From Trifolium pratense (taxonomy: Eukaryota; Streptophyta; Magnoliopsida; Fabales; Fabaceae): a stretch of 64,000 nt of DNA. How positions within the stretch are numbered: the stretch's first letter is position 1; each line of letters starts with the position of its first letter. Under the pieces are notes generated by a model that saw nothing but the letters and a program-made list of their open reading frames with translations, did not search any database and was not told where the DNA came from. The stretch spans positions 43,189,362-43,253,361 of the forward strand of contig NC_060061.1 in NCBI RefSeq assembly GCF_020283565.1, read 5' to 3'. The translations under genes and the position numbers were made by a program. Below, in pieces: positions 13,100 to 25,649 of this stretch.

Positions 13100-14029
13100 G
13101 AGTGTAGCTTTGCTCCTTTTCCTAATGCTCATTTTCTTCCTTTTTCTTTTTTCTTTTTATTGATTGAAGACATGTGGCAAAATTAAATTGAATGGCTGAG
13201 ATTAAAACCTATAATTAAGTAATTGTTTTGATAAAAAAAAAATAAAGGGAAATAGCGTGTCTTCTTCTTCATCTTGTTTCAGAGATACAACCATCATCTC
13301 ATCCTCACCTCACCACCTCTTCCTCATGCCGCCGCCCCTCCCCGGATGTCATAACGGCGGCGTCCATCCACTGACGGCTGGAATTTAAAGATTATACTTA
13401 CATATTTAAAAATTAAAAACAAATTAAAACAGAAAGTCTTTTCATCTTTACCTCATCGCCATATCTCCTCCCTGTTCCTCTCGCCGTCGCTCCACCGCCG
13501 CCACTACCGTTCCTCACAGTGACGGTGTGTTAATTACTAAAATTTATTTTATGAATAGATCGATGATGAATGAGAGTGGAAAATCAGGATGAAGAAACTG
13601 GAGAACTATAGTAGATCATAGTCTCTGACAATGTGTTGCGTTTGTTACTGGTTTATTCAATTTCCAGTGGCTTGTATTTAAATGTTATGTTATTTAGATT
13701 GCTATGTTTGTAGAGATTGCGGCGGTGGAACGGTGAGGTTTGGCGAGATAGCAAGACGGCGAGTTGGTGTGTGGAGAATAATAGTGGATGGACGCCGCCG
13801 TTATGACGGACGGGGAGGGGCGGCGGCGTGAGGAAGAGGTGGTTAGGTGAGGATGTGAATGGTTGTATCTCTGAAACAAGAGGAGGAAGAAGAAGAGGGA
13901 GAAGAAGAAGACACATGGCCACACGCTATTTCTTTTAATCAATCTTAGCCATTCAATTTATTTTTGCCACATGTCTTCAATCAATAAAAAGAAAAGAAAA
14001 AAAAGAAGCCTAGGAGCAAAGCTGCACTC
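13100..14029. mobile_element. Non-autonomous Mutator-like element (MULE), copy 1
   Basis: The 930-bp element starts GAGTGTAGCTTTGCTCC, ends with the inverted GGAGCAAAGCTGCACTC, and has a perfect 9-bp target duplication AGTTGGAAG (13091-13099, 14030-14038). The terminal inverted repeats are long. The left arm includes ACATGTGGCAAAATTAAATT and a GC-rich piece, both repeated in reverse near the right end. The interior between the arms has GCCGCC-rich, gene-like sequence but no reading frame I can match. There is no transposase. The termini match the element at 28288-29260. Confidence 0.85.
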
Positions 14030-15849
14030 AGTTGGAAGACAAGAGTTCAAATCTGCTCAAAGTGCCTCTATGCTCCAGTTCTCCAGTTCCTTAAACAGAT
14101 GACCGACACGTGGATAAAAAATTAAATCAACGGTTCAGAATTAAATGATTGTTTTCCAGCATTAATAAATAAAATAAAAGGAACAAACAACCCAGACGCA
14201 AACACAAAACGTTCAGTCATCTTCTTTAACAGCGAAACCCCGATCGCCGCTGTAAAACTTTGCAGATCTGAAATTGAATCTTCAGCTTAATATTAATAAT
14301 ATAGAACAATATCCATACTAAAGCGTCTGAGAAATTGCATTGCGGCTGCGACAAATCGAAGTAGAGGAAGCTTTGTCGAAGTTTTGCCAATGGAGTTCTG
14401 AAATACAGTGAGAGAAATATCGATGAGCAGAATAAAACTTTTGAGAAGATTTGCTTTAATTTTAAATGACGTGGCGGAAACTACATCATTATATTATTGT
14501 TTAACTCTTATAGATATGTCTGATACGTGTCCAAGAAAAATATAAACAAAGGAAAAACAAATTTTTTTTAGGATATTTGTTTGACACGTGTTGTACGAGT
14601 ATCGGACACCGATCAAAAGAGTGTCAAAGTAAATGAAAAATTGAATTTTTTGAACACCGGTATGAGCTATACGACACGTTCCGTATGAATGTTATACTGT
14701 TATCTCGATTTTTTGACCATATGCATTTAATGCAAAATTAGTGCATTTTGGAAACACGTATTTTAAATGAAATAAAATACTGTATATCCATAAAATTCCA
14801 AGATGAACACATTTATTAAGTTAATAAAGGACACCATGAAAGGTGATTTATTCACCTATTTAAGGTCTATGTTTATATACTTTATTAACAAAGAGGTAAG
14901 AAAAATGATATAATTGTTTTCTTTAAGTCTTGCCTTCGATTCACATGTGCTTCGAATACTAACATTCGAAAGAATGATGTTTTTTGGACTGTTGTTTTCA
15001 TTTGAGTATGAGGTTTCGACTAAAGCAGCAGTTAGATTTTGTGCAGAATTTTGAGGGACAAAATCCAAAAATTTTAAAATAGAGGGGTAAAATTCCAAAT
15101 TTTAAAATAGGAGGGATAAATTCTGATTTATTCAAAATAGGGGGTAAAATTATATTTAAGCCAATTCAAAATAAGGTGAAGGTAATTTAGTAAGTTTGGG
15201 GTAAGAACAAACATCAATTTTTTAAATATAAAATCCTAGTCCCGGAAGGAAAGTACCGTTAAAATAAAACACTTTTTTGACAAATAAAATAAGAAAGAAT
15301 CAATCAATCAATCAATATAAGAAAAGAAAGAAATAAATAACCACGCTTTAGGTTTGTTTCACTTTCATTATTACGCGTTTCTATTCTTCACATTCCTTCA
15401 ATCTTGAATAGAAATAAATAACCACCATCACGCGTTATGTTACAAATGATTCCGACGATTGGGTAAACGTTCAGATATGACGCTTTAGTTCTCCGACGGT
15501 GGCGTTTGGGTCAAATAGGTTAACGAATGTTGGCGTGACGGTTAATTGTAGCGATCGCGATCATTGAAGAGGGATGAATGGAGAAGTGAATCGGCATAGT
15601 ATTTCTTTTCGACGGTATTGATTCATTTACTCTGCAATTTTAGTATTCTTGATTATCCAATAACCTTTATACAATTTTCGCATTCTTGATTATCCAAGAA
15701 AATTCTGCAATTTTCGTATTCTTGATAACCCTAAAGAGAAGTTGTATGATATTTTTTATTGCATGATTGGAATTCTTAATGTCAGCTTCTGCAATTTTCT
15801 TGTTCTTGATAACCCTAAAGGAATTTGTTCTTGATAACCCTAAATTGTC
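14030..15849. other. Intergenic, with two leader-like segments
   Basis: Bases 14210-14430 and 15350-15620 are less AT-rich, and the first contains CGATCGCCGC. They look like plant 5'UTR/first-exon sequence, but no coding frame follows either. 15630-15850 has several diverged copies of a phrase ending TTCTTGATAACCCTAAA. 15305-15318 is a short TCAA microsatellite. 14535-14705 is a dispersed repeat. Non-coding transcripts are possible but not shown. Confidence 0.3.
14535..14705. repeat. GTGTCGGACAC-type dispersed repeat
   Basis: It shares a run of words with 25953-26090: GACACGTGT, ATCGGACACCGATCAAA, GAGTGTCAAAG, GAACACCGGT and CGTATGAATGT in the same order. It is a diverged copy without ORF. 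Confidence 0.6.
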
Positions 15850-17260
15850 GCTCAGAAATAGTCTAATATTGGATGCCTAAATGACCCAAAAAGGATATTA
15901 TTTGTAACATCAATGTTGTTTTGGATGCCTAAATGATACTTTACTCATAATGTACAAAGTTGGATGCGATATTGATATGAATTTTTTATTCGATCAAGTA
16001 TTAAGAATACTTCACTTGCAATATTGATGCCTAGATGATTCTACTGGTGCCTTGAATTTGCTTCCGATATTGGGCCTTTGTATTTGCTGATTTACAGGGA
16101 ACCTACTCCAAGGGACAGTCACACACTTCTAGTGTTGTTTGTCATAAACTATTTGGGGGATATATATCCATTTAAGAAATTCTAGCTAGCAATACACTAT
16201 TTGATGCACTCTTTGTTATGGAAAATTTTATGTGTGATATGATCTACTAACCTAAAAACTTAGGTCCACACTCTCTGCCCTCATATAACATTTATCTAAT
16301 AATGAAGAGTGTGTCAATAGAGAGAGTATGCTAAAATGTGTGGATTTTAGCTTAAGTGGGTTGATCTTTGATATTGATGCCTCAATGACCCTAATGATGC
16401 CTTGAATTTACTTTCTATATTGTTGCCTCAATGACCCTAATGATGCCTTGAATTTACTTTCTATATTGTTGCCTCAGTGTCCCTAATGTTGCCTTGAATT
16501 TACTTGCGATATTGATGACTCGATGACCCTAATAAAATGAAGTATTATGAATACTTCACTCAAATGTAAAAGTTGCCTTATTGCGATACTGAAATGAATT
16601 TTTATTCATTCATGATGCATCGATGACCCTAACTGAAGTATTATGAATACTTCAGATGTGATATTAATGTTTGGATGATCCTAATGATGCCTTGAATTTA
16701 CTTGCAATATTGATGCCTCGATGACCCTACTTGATGCCTTGAATATTCGTGAGATATTGTTGCCTCGATGACCCTGCTTGATGCCTTGAATATTCTTGAG
16801 ATATTGTTGCCTCAATGACCCTAATGATGCCTTGAGTTTACTTGCAATATTGATGCCTCGATATGACCCTACTTGATGCCTTGATATGACCCTACTTGAT
16901 GCCTTGAATATTCTTGTGATATTGTTGCCTCTATGACCCTAATGATGCCTTGAGTTTACTTGCGATATTGATGCCTCAATGACCCTAATAAAATGAAGTA
17001 TCACGAATGCTTTACTCAAATGTAAAAGTTGCCTTATTGCGATATATTGAAACAAATTTTTATTCATTCATGATGCATCGATGACCCTAACTGAAGTATT
17101 ATGAATACTTCAGATGTGATATTAATGTCTGGATGATCCTAATGATGCCCTGAGTTTACTTGCAATATTGATGTCTCGATATGACCCTACTTGATGCCTT
17201 GAATATTCTTGAGATATTGATGCCTCGGCCCTAATGATGTCTTATGTGGGATCTACTAAA
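15850..17260. repeat. Degenerate 46-bp tandem repeat with higher-order copy
   Basis: Units of about 46 bp are built on the phrases GATGCCTCGATGACCCTAAT, GATGCCTTGAATTTACTTGC and ATATTG. They recur many times with substitutions and small indels. On top of this, a segment of about 190 bp beginning AATAAAATGAAGTAT at 16531 recurs from 16987, an offset of 456 bp. A phrase around GGTCCACACTCT and GTGTGTCAATAGAGA occurs on both sides (about 16263-16330 and 17272-17305). It runs directly into the LINE relic. No protein reading is supported. Confidence 0.75.
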
Positions 17261-17317
17261 CTAAAAACTTGGGTCCACACTCTATGTGTGTCAATAGAGA
17301 AAGTATGCAGTCCCAAT

Positions 17318-20300
17318 TATGCCAACACTTCGTATTTATGTCGAAGGAAATTATGGGAAGATCTTACTCGGTTGCAGTCCCAATATATTGCTCCTTGGTT
17401 ATTTCTTGGTGACTTCAACACCGTGTTGGGAGCTCATGAAAAGAGAGGTAAGTGTCTGCCTCCGAAGATATCGTGTGAGGATTTCTTGCTTTGGACTAGC
17501 GCTAATCACCTGTCCCATTTATGTTATTGGAGTTCATTATACTTGGGCGAATGAGAGGTCTGGTAATGAATAATATGTTGCGCTACGCTTAGACCGAGCA
17601 ATTTGTAATCCTGCTTGGCTTCTTCATTGGACTTCTGTTCATTGTTGTGCTTTATTTAAAGTATGCTCTGATCATCACCCGCTTGTTGTCAGTCAAGAAA
17701 TGTCTGGTGTTTCCCATGCGCTGCCTTTTAGATTTTTTAAAGTTTGGACCACCCATGATGACTGCGCCAGGGTGGTGAAAGAGGTTTGGTCCAATCCAGT
17801 TTATGGTGCACCTATGTTCTGCCTGCAGCAGAAGCTTAAGAGATTAAAACCGGAGCTGAAGAAATGGAATAAACTGGTTTTTGGGAATATTGACAGTAAT
17901 GTTAAATTAGCAATTGATGAGGTGGTCCGCTTTCAAGGTCTTATTGATGCTAATGGCAACACTAATGATCTCTAATGTTGTGATTATAACGCACAGTTGG
18001 TGCTTACCAAAGCTCTCTGGAGTCAAGACCTCTTTTGGAAGGAGAAGGTCAGAGTCCAAAGTATTCTTCATCACGACCGTAACACCTCTTACTTCCATCG
18101 CTTGGCTAAAATTAAATCCTCCACCAAACATATTATCTGCTTCATAGTGCTGACGGTCTTCTTTTGGATCCGGTTATTCTTGAGGACCATATTATTTACC
18201 TACTATATTTTGTGGTGCTTCTAGTGTTCTGCCAAATGATATGATACAAAATTGCATTCCCAGTCTCGTGTCCGCTGATGACAATGACATGCTGATACGA
18301 CTGCCCACTTGCCAGGAGATTAAATCAGCCATGTTTGAGATGAATTGCGACGCTGCTCCTGGCCCGGATGGCTTTAGTGGTTATTTTATTTCTACCAGTT
18401 CTTTTGGGATATTATTCAGCATGATGTGGTTGCTTCGGTTCAGAGTTTTTTCTTGACTGGTAAACTAACTCCAAATCTTATTTTCTAATCTGCTCATCCT
18501 GATACCCAAAAATCCAGGTGCGGACACTATCGAAAACTTTCATCCTATTGAGCTGGCTAATTTTCAATTTAAAATTATTACGAAAATTTTAGCGGACACG
18601 TTGTCTCTCATTGCCCCTATAATCATTTCTAGGCATCAAAGAGGTTTTATCCCAGGTCGAAATATATCATACTGTGTTATTGTTACGTCGGAAGCAATCA
18701 ATGTCTTATCCAAAAGATGCTTTGCCGGTAATATTGCTATGAAAATCGACATCAAATAAGCGTTTGACTGGGTTTTCCTTCTGGAGGTATTAAGCACATT
18801 TGGGTTTGGTCCTATTTTCTGTGGCTGGATATCTGAGATATTGCATTCGGCTAGGCTTTCTATCCTCATTAATGGGAAATCCGTAGGCTATTTTAATTGT
18901 GATGGTTCGGCAGGGAATTTAACTGTGAATTCAAATGTGGCAGATAAGATCAAGCCATATATCTGCACGGCCGCTGTCACCGCTTCTTTTTTGTATTGCG
19001 GAAAAGGTTCTGAGTAGGGGTCTTTTACGAGCACTTGAGACTGGCAAGCTTCAGCCCATGACCCTTTCTAGGGGCATTCATATCCCTTCTCATGTGTTGT
19101 ATGCGGACGACATCATGATTTTTTGCAATGCTTCAAAACGTAACATACAAACTGTGCTTGCTATTTTTAAGGACTACGGCCAAGCTTCGGGTCAGCTGAT
19201 CAATACACAGAAAAGTAAATTCTATGCGGGTTCGGTATCAAATGCAAGACTATTGATGCTCTCTAATCTCCTTGGCTTCAATTCAGGTGTGCTGCCATTT
19301 ACATACTTAGGTTGTCCTATCTTCGTGGGAAAACCAAAGAAAATTCATGTTCAAGCCATCGCGGATAAAGTCAAAAATAAGCTTGCAACTTGGAAGGGCT
19401 CGTTGCTATCTATAATGGGCAGGGTGCAACTTGCGAAGGCAATTATACACGGTATGTTGATTTACTCGTTCAATATCTATCTCTCGCCATGTTAAGAAAC
19501 ATGGCGAGAGAAAGATATAATTAGTAACTAACTATATCTTTAACACGCCACAATCTCTGCTGAAGCAAATGGATACATGGATCCGCAACTTTATTTGGAG
19601 AGGTGATGTTAATGTTCGGAAAATATGCACGGTTTCTTGGAAAAAGGTATGTTCGCATTATTCTGCGGGGGATCTCGATTTGCGCTCTTTACTTGACATC
19701 AACTCATCTCTTCTGCTGCATTTATGTTGGAAATTTCTCTCCTTGGATGATGATTGGGCCAGGTTATGTCGAACGCGTTATCTCCATGGTGGTATCCCCT
19801 CCACGAGTTATTTATCATCATCCATTTGGCCGGGGCTGAAGACACATTTAAATACAGTTACGCAAAATTCTCGGTGGATCATAGGCACTGGTGAGGAGAA
19901 GATTCGATTCTGGACTGATACATGGCTGGAAGCCCCTCTGGTTGAGATGTTACATTTACCGCCTGCTTTACACGCTAGTTTTACAGCCCTGGTTTCTTCA
20001 TTTGTTATCAATGGAGCTTGGCACGTGTCGGGCTGCATCAATGAGATTAATCCCGTGGTTTCACAACAGATTAAGCAGGTCATTTTGCCGAAAGCACCCC
20101 TTTAGGATCGACTGCTTTAGTTCAATTCAAAAGACGGCAATTTATCTGCAAAACAAGCTGCTGTGTTTTTATCTGTCACTGCCACTGTTCCGTGGTCTGT
20201 TTGGCTATGGAAACAGTCTGTCCCGCCATCGAATTCTTTTGTTGTATGGCGTATCATTCATAATAAAATGCCAACTGAACACTCGTTCCTTAATTGTTCC

Positions 20301-20730
20301 TTTGCACTGAAGATTTGGAATTGGCTAGGTGGGTTGCTAAATCATGTCTTAAATACCACTTCAATCATGGCTTTATTTGAGACCCTTCCATCTAGTTGCA
20401 GTGAATTCTTACTTGGCCTTGCAAGAGTAGCATTCATTCATGTTCTTCATACGCTTTGGATGGGAAGAAATGGAATCCGCTTCGATAATTCTATTGTTTC
20501 TGTTCATGCGGCGAAGACAAAGATTCTTACGTCTATTACTACAGCGCACCGTTGTTGGATGGTCTACTAATTCTTCAACAGAGCTTCTCATCATTTCCCG
20601 CTTTCAGATTCAGCCAAAAGTTACTACTCCGCCTCGTGGTCGTTTGGTTATTTGGAAAACCCCCACAGCTTGGTGGCATAAAGTAAATACTGATGGTTCA
20701 GTGATCAGTAAGTGTGCTTGATTTATCATT
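17318..20730 (+). pseudogene. Decayed L1-type LINE (ORF2 relic)
   Basis: The segments follow the order of a plant LINE ORF2. First is an endonuclease fragment (LFLGDFNTVLGAHEKRG, about 17399-17450; SDHHPLLVS at about 17670). A linker follows (17700-17990). Reverse transcriptase starts with CDAAPGPDGFSGYF (about 18348-18390) and reaches the catalytic HVLYADDIMIFCNASK near 19097-19140. After it come thumb and zinc-knuckle-like (zf-RVT) parts (19569-20570) and the start of RNase H (WWHKVNTDGS, about 20668-20698). Frameshifts and stops occur between almost all segments, so it is not functional. The 5' end lacks ORF1 and the start of the endonuclease, and the 3' end breaks off in RNase H. Target duplications were not found. 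Confidence 0.88.
19480..19511. repeat. 14-bp perfect inverted repeat inside the LINE
   Basis: TCTCTCGCCATGTT (19480-19493) is followed after 4 bases by its exact reverse complement (19498-19511). It interrupts the reverse transcriptase reading frame right at a stop codon. Confidence 0.8.
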
Positions 20731-23529
20731 AAAAATAAGGTCTGGAGTCGGAAATTCTAGACAATAGTGAACTTCAAAGTTTGCTCAATAAATTGCATAT
20801 ATTCTTTTTAACTTGTTTATGCATCATAATTAATTGCTTAAACGGAATACCTACATTTTGTGTAGGAGTGGGATCAAGTAGAAAGTATCTGGCTTTGATC
20901 TAGGTGATGCAAGAGATTTTTATGCTCAGTTATTGTAAAAGAATTAAGTGAAAAAGAAAATGAACATTACTATATAATTTAACAACCAGACTCACTTTAA
21001 GCAGAAGGTTGCTTGTTCCCTGAGCCAGGCTCTTTTTTTGTTGTTGGAGTAAGCCAAGCCATTGAAACCGTCCTTAAAAGCAAAAAATGTGTGTTTAATT
21101 TGTTGTTGGAGTAAGCCAAGTTTTCTTTCTTTATTGTTTTGGATTGATGCTAATTTGAACAGGTAATGGCAGAAGAAGCCAAGGAAGCTTTATGAAACAC
21201 TAAAGTGAGCCTCTAAGCCATCATATCTGAGCCGAATCTGAAGTTGAATATGTAAAAGTTACATGGAGGTAATATGCTGTTATAAGGTTTATAATAGTAT
21301 CACTCACTGACCAAATCATTAATAGAAGATAGCAAATTGACTCTAAAGTGTCATTGAATAGCGAAGAACACTTGCAGCATATGGCATTAATTGTATCACC
21401 AATATAATGGTGGATGGTTCTTTAAGAACCACAAAACATGAAAGGTGTTGACAAAAAGAAAGAACTCCTAGATGTGAGTTTGGTTTGAAAAAGTTTTTTG
21501 GTTCTCCCACACTTGTATGATAATAAATCATCTTATATGATATGACTGACATTTCTAATTTAGTTTTATTAGTGATGCAAATTAGTAACTTGCGAATTAT
21601 ACCCCGTGCAACTCTTGGGGTACCATATTCATACATTATATATTAGGATCAACACTGTGTCAAGTAGGCCATAAACACATAATTTGACAGCAGTGTTCTT
21701 GTCAAAGAAGGAACTATCCCTTCTCTTATCAGCTCAATCTTTCAGCAGTTGTTGTACTTGTGCATAAAACGTATCTATTGTGGACTCTGCCATTTAACTC
21801 CACATTTTCTCTTATTTTCCCTCATACCATTTTCCTCCCATTTTAGCATTATTTATTTGTAATTTTAGTACAGTTGCTTAATATTTGCGAGTACAAAACA
21901 CAATGAGTTTTCAGAGTCATTCTTAGTACAGTTGCTTATCATGTGATTGTCACTATGAGTTTTCAGAGTCATTCTTCAATTCTCACTGACGATGAAGGAG
22001 CAAGTATTCACTTCAAAAAAGTGGAAGTGGGAAACTACGAGCAATTCATGCTCATAAGAAGGTTGGGGAATTACAGTTGCGCAAGTAGTACCTGAATTTT
22101 ATGATTTTCACTTCTAATCTTGTTTATTAATCTTCTGGTTGGACTCACACTGACATGGCTAATGGATTGCACAAAGCAATGCAGAAAGAATTTTGAGGCA
22201 TATGGAAACTGAAATCGGAGTGGCATATCGACTCTGAATATTGCCACTCTGATTTCCACCCAGGTTATCACTGAACTTTTAAATTGTTTTCACATGAAAT
22301 GCATTTGAGATCTCATTTAGATTATTCATGGAAGTAACATAATAATCATTTTAATATGAACATATTTATGAATTAAGTCTTCACATGCACATCGATTGGC
22401 TTCTAAAAAAACATGATGCAACTCGGAAATGCAAATCTATAGAATTATGTGTTTATTAATCGAAAATTGAGCAGAAGTGAAAGGTAAAATGTGTAGAAAG
22501 AAGTGACTCCAATCTACCCTAGAGCTACGCTCCTTAGAGAAAGAGAACCCTCTTTCTTTGCCTAACCATAATGGTGCCAAGTAAAATTTTCCATAATCCT
22601 ACGCTTCCCTCACCAACAACTCTCATTTTGAGCTTTCAAATCGTTGAATCTCACAATCACACAGTTGCAAGTGATCAAATTGAGAATTTCTTTTAGGCCC
22701 ACCGGGCTTCTCGGGCGCTCTTCTTGTTTTCAATTATACCCTTCCACTACTTAAGTAGCACATTATAAAAAATGATAAATTTTTGAGAAATTTTGAAAAT
22801 CCCGTCCGCTACTTAAGTAGGAGCTTCCCAACATTATGATTGAAAATGGACTTTGTCTATTCTGTTTTTTGGAAACTAGCTAGGAAACACACTTCTTGCT
22901 TGGTAAATCATGTATTTCCTAACACACAATTGCGAAAACTACTCACTAGGGCCGAGTTGGACCATATAGACAACAAAGCGTTTTCTCTAAAGTTATAGGT
23001 TGAATTTGAACTCATGATCACCGGTTAAAGAGATCTGGATCATCACATCAAATTTTTGTAGGTTCAACAACTTAGGTTTGTTTTAATAAATATGAATCCA
23101 ACTTAAAATATACTCACTCCGTCCCAAAATATTAGAAAAAATTGGCTAATAAAATTTGATGTATTTGGTGTAAAATTTAGACCAGATACATTCATTTTTG
23201 TTGACCCAATTTTGCTTATATTTGGGGTGGAGGAAGTCCATAAATGTTATCTGCAATGTATTGTTTGGTTTGGATTTATAACAACTGCATTTGGGGATAA
23301 CATATTCTAGATTAGAGTTTCACAAAAGCACCTCATAGTTTAATTTGTAAGTGAAGAAACTTAAAAATGTCAAAAAAATGGTAAGCAAGGAACACAATCT
23401 TGCTACTACCAATTCCTCTGAATCAAAATGTCAAGATAATAGACAAACACAAAATCTTCCTTAGGAACACATTGATTTTCTAAATATTCAAAACTCCTAC
23501 TTCAATCTCAAATCTTTACTATTAATGGA
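20731..23529. other. Intergenic region with small relics
   Basis: No convincing gene. A 46-codon plus-strand frame (21955-22095, starting MSFQSHSSILTDDEG) is preceded by a partial duplication of its own start (ATGAGTTTTCAGAGTCATTCTT also near 21903). It is unidentified. The 12-bp palindrome CTACTTAAGTAG occurs at 22747-22758 and 22809-22820 within a GC-richer repeat fragment (about 22690-22830). A degenerate MITE lies at 23113-23236. Confidence 0.35.
23113..23236. mobile_element. Degenerate Stowaway-like MITE
   Basis: It begins TA-CTCACTCCGTCCCAAA and ends with the approximate reverse complement (TTTGGGGTGGAGGAAG). It is about 124 bp with an internal GATGTATTTGGT/ACCAGATACATTC inverted repeat. 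It resembles the better preserved copies at 26610 and 47918. Confidence 0.5.
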
Positions 23530-24532
23530 TCACACGGAAATATCAATCTCAATTAAGTTTTGATCATCCTCATTCATCTCATTCATTTCTGCTAAAAGCT
23601 GCATGAGATCTTGCTGCTTGTAAATGGATTCTGAAAGGAAACTTGAAAATTTCGATTCCGATTTTTGCTTATTAGATTCTTCAGTTAAGTTAGACAAGTT
23701 CCTGCTTGGAAGGTCGATTTCAATCAAGCTATCCTCCTCTTCCTCCTCCTCCTCCTCATCGTCGTTATCATAATCATCTGAAGGATTGAACATATATAAT
23801 TATTATCATAGATACAAATTATAGAATACTAGATACGAAGAGATAGATAAAAAATTACATACCTAAGATAGGATCGACCGAAGGAAAGTACGAGAGTAAA
23901 CTGCTATCTTTGCCATCTAGATTATAAGTTGTATCTACGATCATTCCGTTAAATCCTTCATCTTGATCATCATAGTCACAATCATAGTCTTCACCATCAG
24001 TGTCAGAAGTTAAGATATCACGACTACTCATATTTTGACATCCATTGTGATCAATCTCAAAAGTTTCCCCGATGATTGACCCGTTACTTCTTTCGCTATC
24101 TGATGGAAATGAAAAATTTGATATCAAATCATCTTGTTGCTTATTTTCATAAACATTGAACTCAAAAGTTTTATCCATGACTAATAAATTTCTGCTTTCA
24201 ATATCCAATTGTGCTTCATCTTCCTCCTCATGATTCTCACCAATTTCACTTTGTTGGTTCTTAAGTTCAGTCTCACTAACATCAAATGAGGGTTGTAGCT
24301 TCTCTTTGAACAGATTATCTTGAACTACACTTTTATTTTTAGATTCTTGTTTCTTTTTCAATATGACAAGAAACAAAGTGGATACAAGAGCAATTGGTAT
24401 TGCAAGAAGGAAAGTAAATGAAAAGAAAAATGACAAGAGGACAAGAAGGATCAGCATGATAGGTAGAAAAGTGCTTATATTTGAACTCAGCTTAAAACAT
24501 GAATTTTGCTTATTTGCCTTCATCATGATCAT
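23530..24532 (-). CDS. Acidic single-pass membrane protein, unknown function
   Basis: Two exons (24532-23863 and 23777-23530) are joined by a GT-AG intron of 85 bp into a 305-residue frame. Residues about 20-58 form a long hydrophobic region (one or two membrane spans: FLPIMLILLVLLSFFFSF, FLLAIPIALVSTLFLVIL) followed by a basic KKKQESKNK stop-transfer stretch. The remainder is strongly acidic and low in complexity, with repeated (I/L)(D/E)IE motifs and an E8 run just after the splice. The start could also be Met3 or Met4. The domain is not recognised by name. A broken relative lies at 29304-29480. The short intron and both sites (TTAG|GTATG, CTTCAG|AT) keep the frame, which supports a real gene. 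A TATA-like TATATATTATAC lies just upstream. Confidence 0.7.
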
Positions 24533-25459
24533 TGACTTGCAAGAACTACTGAGAGGAGAAAAGTATAATATATAGAACTATATGAAAGATTGAATGCAAA
24601 GTTTTATTGCTAGCTGTTTTCAATCAACATTATGTTACCCAATAGCCCTTAGATGAGATGACGCGAGTCTTTTCTAATTTAATCAAGGTTATGGGTTCGA
24701 TCCAAGCTCGAGCATGCAACAATGTTAAAACTCTTAAGGAGAGTTTATCGTCCATTTGAATCTCACAAAACTCGAGAGATTAGTCTCTGCAGTTACGCAC
24801 AAAGGATATCTGATGTACGGAAAAATAAAGTCTTGAAATTGCTAAATGCATGTACCAAACATATCTGACCCCCCTAACATGGCACTACATTAACCACATC
24901 AAAACAAGACAAGTATGAGTAAGACAAATCCATAATGTAGCTGAGAATTTCTTCTCATGTTTCATACTTCTGATCATTTCAAAACATGACAAGACACTTG
25001 CAAAAACTCAATATATACCAAACTTGGCAACAAATTTTTTCCAAAAGAAAATTTTTTTTCTTCCCAAAAATGTAGGCACATATTTTCTATGGAATCAAAC
25101 ACAATTTGAGCACTTTTATGACTATTTTTCTGGACATGATTTCAACATATACATAATAAAATACCATTGAAATCAAGGACAGGCTTTTGTGGCAACTAAC
25201 TGATTGAGTATTAGTGACAGTAAGACTCAACAACGTTGGTCATGTAATTTATGAGAAATGAAAATTATTAAAATGAGCAGTGCCGGAAGTTATGATGACC
25301 CCTTTTCTATTGTCTTTAGCAATTCAAGCTCAAGCAATTACTCATTCCATGTGTGTTGCAACTTGCAATTGATTATCTCACAATGATTAAAAAAATGATA
25401 AATGAAAAAAAAAGATGATTTTACACAATTGTTCTTATTAATAACTATTAGTGTATTTA
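24533..25459. other. Intergenic, AT-rich, one possible SINE relic
   Basis: Around 24640-24815 a phrase with GGGTTCGATCCAAG (B-box-like) suggests an old tRNA-derived SINE, without clear ends. Otherwise no gene or repeat is seen. Confidence 0.3.
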
Positions 25460-25581
25460 ACTTTAACCCACTTGGATTGGTCTGGTATTGACTTGACCTG
25501 TGAGTGTGCTTCTCTTAAGATCTTAGGTTCGATTCTCTCTAGTGCTAATTTGGATGGACTAATTTAGTTTCTTAAAAAAAA
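25460..25581 (+). mobile_element. SINE with 10-bp target duplication
   Basis: An A-box-like GGTCTGGTATTGACTTG (about 25479) is followed by AGGTTCGATTCTC, a B box (25525-25537). The element ends in an A-rich tail (CTTAAAAAAAAA). It is flanked by AGTGTATTTA at 25450-25459 and 25582-25591. The layout fits a tRNA-derived SINE. Confidence 0.65.
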
Positions 25582-25649
25582 AGTGTATTTATATTAGGTT
25601 TAATCGCAGTTTTATTCCTCAATTTTCACTCCAGTGGAAGAGGGGTGGG

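Noticed and set aside
13653..13942. Two overlapping minus-strand ORFs of 82-89 codons
   Set aside because: They lie inside the GC-rich MULE interior, have no family signature, and arise from the composition of the arms.
15730..15850. Telomere-like CCCTAAA words
   Set aside because: Only single CCCTAAA units inside a longer diverged phrase, not a CCCTAAA array.
15850..17260. CRISPR-like repeat array
   Set aside because: The repeats are degenerate, the spacers are themselves repeats, and the context is plant nuclear.
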